The position numbers and the translations under genes are program-made. Positions 37,185 through 45,437 of a DNA stretch of 64,000 nucleotides are shown piece after piece; position 1 is the stretch's first letter, and each line of letters opens with the position of its first letter. This DNA comes from a virus: positions 45,281 to 109,280 of the IMG/VR virus record IMGVR_UViG_3300045919_000631; one strand, 5' to 3'. The notes below the pieces were generated by a model. The model was not told the origin of the DNA. It did no database searches and worked only from the letters and a program-made list of their open reading frames with translations.

Positions 37185-37424
37185 TTATTGTCTGTAAGAA
37201 GTAGAAGTCAATGAATTATTTTGATTTTTCTTAAAATCTGCAATAACTTCACCGGTCTTGCTGTCTTTAATCGATACGGTACCCCTTTTAATGAGGCTAC
37301 CCGTTACCGGATCACTCCAAGCAACGTTTTCATATGTTTTTCCATTCTCTGTAAATGTAGTAACCTTTGGAAAAGCTGCCTGGCCTGAGAAAGGCGATAT
37401 AATCTTTACGGGTTCCATGAACAT
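37185..37424 (-). CDS. hypothetical protein, 79 aa
   Basis: Starting at ATG 37424, 5 nt after a TAAATA box that overlaps the previous stop, it reads MFMEPVKIISPFSGQAAFPK. The longer frame to 37535 would overlap the upstream gene by 107 nt and is rejected. Beta-rich sequence (ENVAWSDPVTGSLIKRGTVSIKD). No family was recognised. Confidence 0.5.
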   Translation of the reverse strand: MFMEPVKIISPFSGQAAFPKVTTFTENGKTYENVAWSDPVTGSLIKRGTVSIKDSKTGEVIADFKKNQNNSLTSTSYRQ

Positions 37425-37428
37425 ATAA

Positions 37429-37779
37429 CTATTTAGTCGTTGCTGTTGAGGATTTAACAGGATTACCGTGCTTTTTGTTGTGATAAAACTGCGCCTTGCA
37501 GATTTTGTATATATCAGCCGGTAAACATTGCACAAATTCTGCTATCTTATACTTTAAAGCCCATTCAAACTTGTCAACAGGTGAGAATCTATTGATATTC
37601 TTTGGAATAGATAGAAAATGATAGACATCATCATCTTTCTCCACAAATACCCACATTTCACCTACGTATGTACCTGTTCCTACTGCATAAGCCTGGGATT
37701 CTTTTGGGGCTTTAGTGGAATTATTAGGCTTCCACTTCATTTTTTCTATTAGTCTCTTGACCTTTGTTATATTAGACAT
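37429..37779 (-). CDS. hypothetical protein, 116 aa
   Basis: Basic protein with a helical start (KVKRLIEKMKWKP) and a beta-hairpin-like middle (VGEMWVFVEKDDDVYHFLSI). No recognised family. Adjacent to the primase and clamp genes in the replication cluster. Confidence 0.45.
   Translation of the reverse strand: MSNITKVKRLIEKMKWKPNNSTKAPKESQAYAVGTGTYVGEMWVFVEKDDDVYHFLSIPKNINRFSPVDKFEWALKYKIAEFVQCLPADIYKICKAQFYHNKKHGNPVKSSTATTK
37430..37435 (-). promoter_or_regulatory. late promoter box for the 37424 gene
   Basis: Minus-strand CTAAATA overlaps the stop of the 37429 gene; 5-nt spacer to ATG. Confidence 0.45.
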
Positions 37780-37824
37780 AGAAACTTAAAAATACTAATG
37801 AGATTCAAGGGATTTCAATGTGAA

Positions 37825-38214
37825 TTAACGGAAATTACCACCATTACCAACATGATATTGATAGAATTTCACGAGAAAAGAGTTAAGTGCATCCGCTTCT
37901 TGTTGATTGTGAGCAACAACCAGTGGACCAACTGGGTTTCCTTCAAAATCATACCCAAATATGATGAAATTGTTCATAAACTCTTGGTTTGTTGCCACTA
38001 GAGCATCGTTAATATCATCGCCTTTTTTGGCTTCTGATTGCTGTTGAGCTTGTTTTCTGAGAAAAATCTTTAAAGCGTCTCGAACCACTGCATCAACAGC
38101 AACTGTCGTATCTGAAACAGCAGGAACAGCAGAAAGTGCTGTTGTCTCTTTTTTTCTTTTTGGAGTCTTTCCAGGATCTTCTTTAGATTCCTCTCCTTTA
38201 TTTGAAACGAACAT
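37825..38214 (-). CDS. hypothetical protein, 129 aa
   Basis: ATG 38214 lies 5 nt after a TAAATA box. It reads MFVSNKGEESKEDPGK, then a Lys-rich linker, an Ala/Val helical segment (VDAVVRDALKIFLRKQAQQQ) and a beta-like C-terminus. No family was recognised. Confidence 0.5.
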   Translation of the reverse strand: MFVSNKGEESKEDPGKTPKRKKETTALSAVPAVSDTTVAVDAVVRDALKIFLRKQAQQQSEAKKGDDINDALVATNQEFMNNFIIFGYDFEGNPVGPLVVAHNQQEADALNSFLVKFYQYHVGNGGNFR

Positions 38215-38218
38215 ATCT

Positions 38219-38584
38219 TTATTTAATTTTAGCAAATGGATTATTGGCTATATTGTTATCAACACCTCTACTGATTAGATGATCTATGATAACCTCAATG
38301 CTTTCTGTTTTTAAAAACGTTCCAGATGGGAACTTTTGATTACCGTCTGATAACTCAAACAATACTTCATTTACTTCATTTTTATTTGAGTAACAAGTAA
38401 CAAACACTGATGCGACTCCTGGATCAACAAGCACTGTCCATCGTCTTGGGTCTGAACTACCATACGCATTAAAGATTTTAAATACAACAAATCCACTATC
38501 TTTAAGCCGCTTAATGAAGTAACCAGCTGTTTTGATCTTGTTAGATACTTTCTTTTGCTTAATTGTCCACGGGATCTGTTCCAT
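38219..38584 (-). CDS. hypothetical protein downstream of the clamp, 121 aa
   Basis: Begins one base after the gp45 stop and is probably translated with it. The sequence has a winged-helix-like basic N-terminus (KVSNKIKTAGYFIKRLKDSG), strands (WTVLVDPGVASVFVTCY) and a C-terminal helix (SIEVIIDHLISRG). A replication accessory role is suggested only by position. Confidence 0.45.
   Translation of the reverse strand: MEQIPWTIKQKKVSNKIKTAGYFIKRLKDSGFVVFKIFNAYGSSDPRRWTVLVDPGVASVFVTCYSNKNEVNEVLFELSDGNQKFPSGTFLKTESIEVIIDHLISRGVDNNIANNPFAKIK
38220..38225 (-). promoter_or_regulatory. late promoter box for the 38214 gene
   Basis: Minus-strand ATTAAATA, then AAGAT, then ATG (5-nt gap). Confidence 0.5.
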
Positions 38585-38585
38585 A

Positions 38586-39323
38586 TTAATTAATTAACGC
38601 AGACACGATATAAATCAATTTTGTATCTCCTCTTTTCATGTCTATCTTTAAAATACCCAATGTATTGTTAATGCTAACTTTGCAAGCATCGCTCTTGCTA
38701 AAGTTAACCAACCTAAATGTCTCAAAATTAATAGGAAGCGGCTTACTAATAGTTGATCCTTCAAGTTTATCAGATATAACCATTTGAAAGTTATCACTGT
38801 TGTGACGTGTCTTGTCACCTAATTCAGCGAATACTTTATTATCCTCGCAATAAATGTATATTTTATTAGTTTCTGTCGTAAACGAGCTTGCGCGTGTTAT
38901 ATTGTTTATAACTTCTGCTTGAACCACAAAACTTGTATCAAACACAATATCATTTATTTTTTTAATATTGATTAATGGCTCTTTAATAATGCCATCATCA
39001 AGCAGGTGATACTTAAATTTATAATGCGGGGTTGTATATTTGATACAATTGGACTCTAAAGTGAGATCAATCTTATCAGATTCTTCATCGTTAACGCAAT
39101 CTAAGACCCTTGTAAATTTTTTAATATCAGGGACGTTAAGTTTAACAACACTTTCGCAAATAGCTGGAAGCTCGGCATAAAGCACAAGCGTCTGGTCATT
39201 AGATGCTAAAAGAGCTGAAATTTTATCAGTCTCTATTCTAAAAGTCGCTTTATCGGATATACTCGACGCTGAGCCTAGTATATTTGAAATAAATTGCTTT
39301 TTATTTCCTATTGTTAATTTCAT
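38586..39323 (-). CDS. 45: sliding clamp gp45
   Basis: 245 residues (T4 gp45 is 228). Typical clamp layout with repeated beta-alpha-beta-beta modules: KQFISNILGSASSISDKATFRIETDKISALLAS at the N-terminus and the terminal strand LGILKIDMKRGDTKLIYIVSAL. It gives processivity to gp43 and, in T4, activates late transcription by contacting gp55 and gp33. A TATAAT-like hexamer lies 7 nt before the ATG. Confidence 0.85.
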   Translation of the reverse strand: MKLTIGNKKQFISNILGSASSISDKATFRIETDKISALLASNDQTLVLYAELPAICESVVKLNVPDIKKFTRVLDCVNDEESDKIDLTLESNCIKYTTPHYKFKYHLLDDGIIKEPLINIKKINDIVFDTSFVVQAEVINNITRASSFTTETNKIYIYCEDNKVFAELGDKTRHNSDNFQMVISDKLEGSTISKPLPINFETFRLVNFSKSDACKVSINNTLGILKIDMKRGDTKLIYIVSALIN

Positions 39324-39330
39324 TAAACTA

Positions 39331-39336
39331 ATTATA
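39331..39336 (-). promoter_or_regulatory. TATAAT-like hexamer before gp45
   Basis: Minus-strand TATAAT, 7 nt before the gp45 start; no clear -35 was seen. Confidence 0.35.
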
Positions 39337-39342
39337 GATTAG

Positions 39343-39858
39343 TTAATTTTGAGAACCATCTACTTTTTTTTTATATTCTCTCTTAGGCTTTGGAGCTGCG
39401 TCTAATTTTTGGGAAATTTCATTGAGCTTTTCAAAAAGCTCATCAAATGTATCGTTCATACGATCTTCCATGTCTTCAATTTTATACACTAAATCTTGAT
39501 ATTTTGCTCTCTTATCAAAATCAAACTCAAGCTGCGGAGTATCTTCCACTTTTATAGGATAAGATGTTGTGATTGTCGCTGGATCAATTGGAGTAACTGA
39601 ACCGACAACTTGCATAAAATTTACTTGTGAAGTAGCTTGTGGCTGGGTGGGTTGAATTACTGGCGGCTGGACCTGCGGTTGCGAAACAACTGGCGACGAT
39701 GTGGTCGTCGCCAGGAATTTTGCAAGATCATTTTTAACCACTTCAGCTCTCTTGCCGAGAGTGCTTGATGATGAGGTAATCATGCCATCGATTTTATTCA
39801 AATCAGACATGGTCCCCAACATTATGCCAGCAACGAGAGCTTTGTGATCTTCTTCCAT
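39343..39858 (-). CDS. protein with possible clamp-binding motif between SSB and clamp genes, 171 aa
   Basis: Begins 2 nt after the gp32 stop. A Pro/Gln-rich linker at ~57-75 leads to TPQLEFDFDKR at ~109, which resembles clamp-binding peptides (Q-L-x-x-F type). A predicted coiled coil (LVYKIEDMEDRMNDTFDEL) and a basic tail (KPKREYKKK) follow. T4 gp33 also tethers to gp45 by a short hydrophobic motif, so a late-transcription or replication adaptor is possible. No family was recognised. Confidence 0.5.
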   Translation of the reverse strand: MEEDHKALVAGIMLGTMSDLNKIDGMITSSSSTLGKRAEVVKNDLAKFLATTTSSPVVSQPQVQPPVIQPTQPQATSQVNFMQVVGSVTPIDPATITTSYPIKVEDTPQLEFDFDKRAKYQDLVYKIEDMEDRMNDTFDELFEKLNEISQKLDAAPKPKREYKKKVDGSQN

Positions 39859-39860
39859 CT

Positions 39861-40688
39861 TTAATTAGTATTTAAATCAGCGAGAAGTTTTTCAACTTCA
39901 TCATCGCTATCTACAGGAGCTGTCTTTTTAGAAGCTTTTGGGGACTCTTTTACTGGCTCATTCTTTTCTTCTTCGACTTCATCCTTAACAGTAGTGCAAT
40001 AGAAGTGCTCTGCAAGCATTTGCTTAAGCTCTTCAACGCTCCTTGCCGGAATAACACCAGTTAAATCAAACACGCTGCCATAGATCTTTTCAATCTTATC
40101 TTCTGTCAAGCCCTTAATTTCACCGGGCATGGAGAACTTAGATGCAACATAAGAAGGAAACTCACCTTGCTTATCAACTTTAATTTTAAGACTAACACCT
40201 TGATTACTCAGATCAAAAATCTTTGAACCAAGCTCTTCGGCGCTCTCACCATCAATTGCATCTTGGATAACGGTCTGCAACTGCTTGCCGTAGCGTAAAA
40301 TCTTTACTGTTCCGTTATTTTCTGGCTTAACGGGATCATTAACTACATATACGTTAACAAGCCATTTTTCAGCGCGACGAATAGTTTCGGCTTTTTTCTT
40401 GGCTGTTTCATCGCCTGTGCGAATAATGCGATAACGGTCTTCAGAGATTGGATCTCTTTGATTGAATGTCTGGAGACTTAATGCTCCAACATACTCTCCT
40501 GTAGAGAAGCTTGTCCAACCGTGCTGATAATAATGGAAAAACGTCTTAGACGCATCCTTTGCTGGTAAAAGGCGTACCGTGTAGGTATTGCCTGGTTCTG
40601 TCTTTAGAAAATCACCGGCGCCGCCAGTGCTTTTATCTTGCTCAAGAGCTTTTTTAATGCTCGCGAATGCTGATGTTATGTTACTCAT
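39861..40688 (-). CDS. 32: single-stranded DNA-binding protein gp32
   Basis: 275 residues. The N-terminal basic LAST-like segment is followed by an OB-fold core: GNTYTVRLLPAKDASKTFFHYYQHGW, RRAEKWLVNVYVVNDPVKPENNGTVKILRYGKQL. The acidic tail (DSDDEVEKLLADL) recruits partners in T4. The CPxC zinc ligands of T4 gp32 are absent. It is preceded by the best host-type promoter in the window (40721-40748). Confidence 0.9.
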   Translation of the reverse strand: MSNITSAFASIKKALEQDKSTGGAGDFLKTEPGNTYTVRLLPAKDASKTFFHYYQHGWTSFSTGEYVGALSLQTFNQRDPISEDRYRIIRTGDETAKKKAETIRRAEKWLVNVYVVNDPVKPENNGTVKILRYGKQLQTVIQDAIDGESAEELGSKIFDLSNQGVSLKIKVDKQGEFPSYVASKFSMPGEIKGLTEDKIEKIYGSVFDLTGVIPARSVEELKQMLAEHFYCTTVKDEVEEEKNEPVKESPKASKKTAPVDSDDEVEKLLADLNTN

Positions 40689-40720
40689 AAAAATTTAGAA
40701 ATATTAGAAATTAAAAATGT

Positions 40721-40748
40721 ATTATATGTTAGGTTGTTTGTTTTTCAA
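40721..40748 (-). promoter_or_regulatory. sigma70-type promoter for gp32
   Basis: On the minus strand, TTGAAA (40748-40743), a 16-nt spacer and TATAAT (40726-40721). Start of transcription is expected near 40714, giving a leader of about 25 nt before ATG 40688. It spans the end of the 216-aa gene. Confidence 0.65.
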
Positions 40749-41372
40749 GAGCTCGAAAATCGTTATGCACAATTTTCGAGCTTTATTGGAAGCGTAGTAT
40801 TTAGTTCTGTAAAAATTAATGTTATCGAATAAAGTTCCAAACATTAGGTTCTTTATATCTTTGTCATATGTTGCTAGGGTTGTATCGAATTTAGGAAATG
40901 TAAAAAGTGGATATAAAATAGTGTTTCGTTCTTTAAGATGTATTAAAAATGAATGAAGACTTTCGTTTTCTTCCTTCACCAATATATAGTCTTCAAACTT
41001 AGTTTTTCTTTGTTGGCAAAACTTAAAAATGTAGAGAAAGCTGTCTTTTATTTTTTTAACTGTTTGATTATGATCAGGATTGTTGGGTAAGAAATTTGTC
41101 TCATAATTTGTATAAGCTTTTATTGCTTTTTGAGTTGTAAAAAACTTTAAATCAAAATGCTTCTCATTGTATACAAAATATGGAGCTTCTAAGAAATCTT
41201 TAATGTTAATATTTGGGAACCTATTAAAGAAATTAGTAAGCCTTGCAACGTAAACATAATCCTCTCTTTCTTCGAACCCTTCAAAATCTTTTCTATACTT
41301 AAAAGGCTGATTATTGATCTTTCTCGATATTTCGAGATAACAGTTGTAGACGTACTGCTCCTGAGTTGTCAT
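40722..41372 (-). CDS. protein in gp59 (helicase-loader) position, 216 aa
   Basis: 216 residues, all-helical, Lys/Phe/Tyr-rich (FEEREDYVYVARLTNFFNRF; SDLFYIF-like helices near 110-125). T4 gp59, which loads gp41 onto gp32-coated DNA, is 217 aa, helical, and encoded directly ahead of gene 32, as here. I cannot align the two convincingly, so this is a positional hypothesis. It overlaps the previous gene by 4 nt. Confidence 0.45.
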   Translation of the reverse strand: MTTQEQYVYNCYLEISRKINNQPFKYRKDFEGFEEREDYVYVARLTNFFNRFPNINIKDFLEAPYFVYNEKHFDLKFFTTQKAIKAYTNYETNFLPNNPDHNQTVKKIKDSFLYIFKFCQQRKTKFEDYILVKEENESLHSFLIHLKERNTILYPLFTFPKFDTTLATYDKDIKNLMFGTLFDNINFYRTKYYASNKARKLCITIFELLKNKQPNI

Positions 41373-41599
41373 TGATGAATTAGTAGAGGCATATAAGGTG
41401 CGTAAACAATACCTGGGGTTATTGGATTATTTCGACGGTATTCATAAGCTTTTCTCTCGTTTTCAATAACGTCTAATCCTGCTATAAAATTATCGTCTTG
41501 TTCAGTCATGCTTTTAGGCCCACTACAGGTCTGCCTTATCAAACTGTTAATGATTTCTTTATCAAGCTCTTTTACCCTCACCATAAACGAATCTTCCAT
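41369..41599 (-). CDS. hypothetical protein, 76 aa
   Basis: Small polar protein (KELDKEIINSLIRQTCSGPKSM), coupled to the next gene by ATGA overlap. The C-terminus YAPYMPLLIHQ is hydrophobic. Sits between the helicase and SSB genes. No family was recognised. Confidence 0.45.
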   Translation of the reverse strand: MEDSFMVRVKELDKEIINSLIRQTCSGPKSMTEQDDNFIAGLDVIENERKAYEYRRNNPITPGIVYAPYMPLLIHQ

Positions 41600-41605
41600 C
41601 TCTTA

Positions 41606-41905
41606 TTAAAAGAGTTTTCCTTCTCGTCTGTTTATAACTTTCGTAATATATTTTGATTTAGTTATGGATGGTTCAAAAACGATAAATTTTCTCAGTGCTT
41701 CAAAATCGCTTGGTTCAGAAATTGATAACTTATATAAGGCTCTTAACTTTTCTTCTTGTAAAAGTTTAGTAAAAATTGTAGCAAAATTAATTTTTTTTCC
41801 GTAATATAGAAAACAAAACGTGCAAAAACTATAAAACGAATGAGCTAACTCTTCATCTTCTATGTGGGCTTGAGGCGAACGTGCTAAACTCTTTTCTTCT
41901 ATCAT
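41606..41905 (-). CDS. hypothetical protein, 99 aa
   Basis: Helical (ELAHSFYSFCTFCFLYYGKKINFATIFTKLL), with a TAAATA box 6 nt before the ATG. It could occupy the place of T4 gp33, but no gp33-like C-terminal clamp motif is visible. Function unknown. Confidence 0.45.
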   Translation of the reverse strand: MIEEKSLARSPQAHIEDEELAHSFYSFCTFCFLYYGKKINFATIFTKLLQEEKLRALYKLSISEPSDFEALRKFIVFEPSITKSKYITKVINRREGKLF

Positions 41906-41934
41906 TTACCATATTTAGCTTGACTTTAAATAGT

Positions 41935-43263
41935 TCAACCTTTGCTAAGCATTGTAAGAGTATTACTGATTGAATTGAGATCTCCTGTGTTATTTAAACT
42001 ATCATCCTCAAGCATTGTGAGTGTATGGTAATCCATTTTAAATGTCGATTTGCCGGCGTTAGTTCCAAATCTATTCTTCATCATACCTAAATTAATTGTG
42101 CCAAGCTCTCTTTCTTCGTCATTTTGAAAGATGCTCACGAGTACATCAGCCGTGGCTGCTAAACCCATGCTCTCACTTAATGTCACAAGGCCTGGGTTAT
42201 CAATGTCATATCCAGATCGATTTAACTGAGTTGCTGATATAAATGGACATTTAAAGGTATATGTCATTGCGCGAATTTGTTCTGTTGTGCCTTTTACCCT
42301 CTCATAACTATTATTGCCTTCTGTCGCTTTTACGAGATTAACATAATCAACAACTACTGCATCAATTTTTATGCCTTTAGAAATTATGCCTTTTATGAAG
42401 CCCTGTAACTGATGAACTGTAATTGTATTTGGAGGAAACTCCTTAATAATAATTTTACCAGACTTACCATCCTTATGAATTTCATCAATTTGTTGCTTAA
42501 GTGTCTGATTTTCACTTCGTAAATCTTTGATCGGAATATGAGTTATATTTGATGCAAGTCTCTTCGCATACATTAGTTCACTCATTTCGAGAGTAATAAG
42601 CAAAACTGTCTTATTTTGCTTTGCTATGTTTGTGGCAATATTGCCTAATATAATACTCTTACCGATATTTGTCTCACCCGCAAACACATAAATTGCTCGA
42701 CCATTTGTTAAGAACCCACCACCAAGTTTCTCATCAAGCCATTTCCAGCCAGTGGATATTGTTGGCTGATCCGTGCAGATATCGTCAATTAAGGTATCAA
42801 TATCTTTATAAAGGTCAATCCCGTCATCAGTTTTGAGACTGATATTACAGCTTTGTTCAAATTTATCTAAGATAAAACTTGTATCAACTTTACCGGCTCC
42901 AATATCTTCAGCAACTTCAAGCATCGTATTATAGATAGCTCGTTCTTTAATGTATCTCTCTGTATTTTCAACTAACTCATCGTTATTAAAATTTTTATCG
43001 ATGTTTGTAAATGTGCGAAGAACAACTTTAAATGACTCCCTGGTTTCTTCAGAATTTATATAACTCTTTAATTCAGTAGCTGTAGGAACGGATCCACGCT
43101 TTACGTAGAACTCCTTAATAATATTAAAGATAGCCTTAATATTTTTGTCTTTAAAATATGAAGGTTTTAAATGCTCTAAAATTGATGATAGATATTTTTC
43201 ATCAGTTAGTGCTTTATACACTATAATTGACTCATATTCATCCAAATTCAGTTTTAACCCCAT
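41935..43263 (-). CDS. 41: replicative DNA helicase gp41 (DnaB-like)
   Basis: 442 residues; T4 gp41 is 475. N-terminal helical domain, then a RecA-type ATPase: Walker A GETNIGKS (~196-203), Walker B AVVVDYVNL, and the helicase motif ISATQLNRSGYDID. It unwinds ahead of the lagging-strand polymerase and interacts with gp61. TACAAT lies 5 nt before the ATG. Confidence 0.92.
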   Translation of the reverse strand: MGLKLNLDEYESIIVYKALTDEKYLSSILEHLKPSYFKDKNIKAIFNIIKEFYVKRGSVPTATELKSYINSEETRESFKVVLRTFTNIDKNFNNDELVENTERYIKERAIYNTMLEVAEDIGAGKVDTSFILDKFEQSCNISLKTDDGIDLYKDIDTLIDDICTDQPTISTGWKWLDEKLGGGFLTNGRAIYVFAGETNIGKSIILGNIATNIAKQNKTVLLITLEMSELMYAKRLASNITHIPIKDLRSENQTLKQQIDEIHKDGKSGKIIIKEFPPNTITVHQLQGFIKGIISKGIKIDAVVVDYVNLVKATEGNNSYERVKGTTEQIRAMTYTFKCPFISATQLNRSGYDIDNPGLVTLSESMGLAATADVLVSIFQNDEERELGTINLGMMKNRFGTNAGKSTFKMDYHTLTMLEDDSLNNTGDLNSISNTLTMLSKG

Positions 43264-43284
43264 ATCAAATTGTAAAGTCTAATT

Positions 43285-43974
43285 TTAGACTGTCAACGTC
43301 TTACCAATATATTTTGAATATTTTTCCAAAAAGTATTTTTCGCCGGCGATCCATTCAGGTGTAAACTCTCTCAGGCCAGGTGATTGATGAATTACAGGAA
43401 CATCACCGACCACAATCGATACTTTATTAAGTGAGCAATCTAGCGAGAAATTTAGGTCATAGAAATGGAACTTAGCAGGGTTTGACTCATCAAATTTTAC
43501 TGAAACTGGCAATTTTTCAATATTGATTGCAATAAAAAGACCATCAATCATAATTGCTTGATGCGGTAAAGGACCAAATGATGTATAATAATAATCATTA
43601 TACATTCCATGAGCAACACAACCTTTTTGATCTTTTCTTTCTGAGATTAAGTGCCAAAGAACTGGAGATTTGATAGTAATTGCTGATGCACCCGCAAGGC
43701 CTAAAATAGTATATTGAGACAAATATTTTTGCACTCGTTCACGTAAATCGTAACAATTTATAATAACATCATCGTGAACTAAAATAAGAGCATCAATTTG
43801 CTCATCTCGAGCTTTTTTGATCGCTTTATTATATACAACAGCTAGAGATTCTTTATTTTCTCCGTAAAAATCTACATCACGTATAAAGTTATCAGATAGA
43901 TACGGAGACTGACGCATAAAAATTGTGTCAGATAAACTCTTTTTCTGTGAAGCAATTGCAAATCTAATTCTCAT
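43285..43974 (-). CDS. glycosyltransferase-like protein (GT-A, family 2-like)
   Basis: 229 residues. SLAVVYNKAIKKARDEQIDALILVHDDVII matches the nucleotide-sugar-binding N-domain of GT2-like enzymes with a D-D pair. AGASAI and HQAIMIDGLFIAINIEKL follow, then FHFYDLNFSLDCSLN, a pattern seen in GT2-type enzymes acting on glycans. Acceptor unknown. ATGA overlap with the DUF5664 gene; last of a four-gene operon. Confidence 0.68.
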   Translation of the reverse strand: MRIRFAIASQKKSLSDTIFMRQSPYLSDNFIRDVDFYGENKESLAVVYNKAIKKARDEQIDALILVHDDVIINCYDLRERVQKYLSQYTILGLAGASAITIKSPVLWHLISERKDQKGCVAHGMYNDYYYTSFGPLPHQAIMIDGLFIAINIEKLPVSVKFDESNPAKFHFYDLNFSLDCSLNKVSIVVGDVPVIHQSPGLREFTPEWIAGEKYFLEKYSKYIGKTLTV

Positions 43975-44285
43975 ATAAATTTTTTTCTATCATCCATTTC
44001 AGGCTTGTTTTGTTCAGTCCACATTGCGCACATTATATTCCATATTGCAGCTGCGGCATGGTCTTCATTTTGATCACCTTCAAACCATGAAGTTAAATGG
44101 CGCTGAGCACTGTCATAAAAAACTGAAAGCGGCATTCCATGCTTCCAATTATTTTCTCCGTATTTTCCGGCGCCTCCAACATAATGTTGCGCGACTCTTT
44201 TTAATTCTTTGTGAGGAACTAAACTTAGGCGAGGTTTACCTTTTGCGGTATCGCGTTGAGCTCCTGTTTCAAACTGCCTGTTCAT
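43971..44285 (-). CDS. DUF5664 / dATP-dGTP diphosphohydrolase N-terminal-type protein
   Basis: 104 residues. FETGAQRDTAKGKPRLSLVPHKELKRVAQHY, GAGKYGENNWKHGMPLSVFYDSAQRHLTSWFEG and DEDHAAAAIWNIMCAMW match the small phage domain of that name. Related all-alpha NTP pyrophosphohydrolases act on dNTPs, but activity of this stand-alone form is unproven. It overlaps the GNAT gene by 17 nt. Confidence 0.78.
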   Translation of the reverse strand: MNRQFETGAQRDTAKGKPRLSLVPHKELKRVAQHYVGGAGKYGENNWKHGMPLSVFYDSAQRHLTSWFEGDQNEDHAAAAIWNIMCAMWTEQNKPEMDDRKKFI

Positions 44286-44763
44286 CTAAAATATCTTTAA
44301 TAGTTTTCTCAAAAACTGCATCTTTTGTTCCAAACTCATTATCAATAATAGTTGGCTCCATTTTTAAAAGCTTTTTAAAGAAACCAACACCAAGGCTATT
44401 AATTTCAGAGTTAACGTAATATTTTGAACTTACGTCTGAATAATCATTTAAGACTTTTAATATTAAACCTGATGCAATCCCTTTTCCGCTATAGCCCTTG
44501 TCAGTAACTATATAATATGTTTTAATGACGTCTGGACCTTTATGATTAAAAGAATATGCATGTAAGCCTATGATTTGATCACCATCTTTTGCTAATACAA
44601 TAGGAAATAAATCCCACCAAGATACCATATTTGGGCAACGTGACCAAATCAATCCAAACGTGTTCATTACAAATGTATCTGTGTTATCATATACAAATCT
44701 CACCATTTCAAGTTTTTCTTGTTCGGTGGGGCCAACAACATACCTAACATTAAAATCGCTCAT
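44269..44763 (-). CDS. GNAT-family N-acetyltransferase
   Basis: 164 residues. The acetyl-CoA loop is DKGYSGKGIASGLILKVL (R/Q-x-x-G-x-A type) after a strand YYIVTDKGY; the fold continues with SKYYVNSEINSLGVGFFKKLL. Substrate unknown. Its placement between a glutamine amidotransferase and a DUF5664 protein suggests small-molecule or nucleotide-sugar modification. ATGA overlap at 44760. Confidence 0.7.
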   Translation of the reverse strand: MSDFNVRYVVGPTEQEKLEMVRFVYDNTDTFVMNTFGLIWSRCPNMVSWWDLFPIVLAKDGDQIIGLHAYSFNHKGPDVIKTYYIVTDKGYSGKGIASGLILKVLNDYSDVSSKYYVNSEINSLGVGFFKKLLKMEPTIIDNEFGTKDAVFEKTIKDILDEQAV

Positions 44764-45404
44764 ATCACAAAAAATGGTGAGTTCACTTTAAATTTGCCAA
44801 CTTCTTTTGTACCTTTTTCATCGAATTTATATATTAAGCCTTCTTTAATATCTTCAAATCCTTTTCCTTTAACTGACGAGAAGCTATTATTATCATAAAA
44901 TAATGTGCTCCCTTGACGCGCTAAAAATATATCAGATGTTTTGCTATTAAAAATCCATAAACCAAATGTACCTTCAAGCAGCTCTAACACTGTTGCAACA
45001 TTTTTAATAATACTTCCGCGGTGTTTTTGAAAGTGATTTAATAGTGCCGGAATAATGCTGCTGTCAACCACACCTTCATGCTCTGGTAAGTATTTCTTTT
45101 TGAGTGTTTCAAAATTTGTTAGAACACCATTGTGTGCTACAACCCAGTCACCGGCTTCAAAAGGATGTGAGTTATGTTCTCTATATACTCTTTCACTTGA
45201 AGTAGGTGCTTGATTATGACCTAAGTAAATAAATCCGTCTGGAAGATTTCGTTCATTCCAATCAAAATTGCCCGAGGTCTTATGATAATCATAAGATTCA
45301 CCATTTGAATATAAAATTCCTGAGGCGTAATTACCTCTACTTTGATTTACTTTATCAAGTATTTCAAACTTGGCTACATGAAAGCTTCCCCATATTCCGC
45401 ACAT
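44760..45404 (-). CDS. class II glutamine amidotransferase
   Basis: 214 residues. The N-terminal catalytic Cys2 (MCGIWGSF), a GHNQAPTS segment and VVAHNGVLTNFETLK are the Ntn-hydrolase glutaminase motifs of GlmS/AsnB-type enzymes. No synthase domain is fused, so the released ammonia must be delivered to a separate protein. TATAAT lies 5 nt before the ATG. Stand-alone class II glutaminases are common in T4-like marine phages. Confidence 0.8.
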   Translation of the reverse strand: MCGIWGSFHVAKFEILDKVNQSRGNYASGILYSNGESYDYHKTSGNFDWNERNLPDGFIYLGHNQAPTSSERVYREHNSHPFEAGDWVVAHNGVLTNFETLKKKYLPEHEGVVDSSIIPALLNHFQKHRGSIIKNVATVLELLEGTFGLWIFNSKTSDIFLARQGSTLFYDNNSFSSVKGKGFEDIKEGLIYKFDEKGTKEVGKFKVNSPFFVI

Positions 45405-45409
45405 TCCAT

Positions 45410-45415
45410 ATTATA
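45410..45415 (-). promoter_or_regulatory. TATAAT-like hexamer before the amidotransferase
   Basis: Minus-strand TATAAT with a 5-nt gap to ATG 45404. Confidence 0.35.
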
Positions 45416-45437
45416 AATGGTTTCCTGGAAAATCAAG

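Noticed and set aside
37425-37535. Upstream extension of the 79-aa ORF
   Set aside because: It overlaps the 37429 gene by 107 nt and has no promoter; ATG 37424 has a box at 5 nt.
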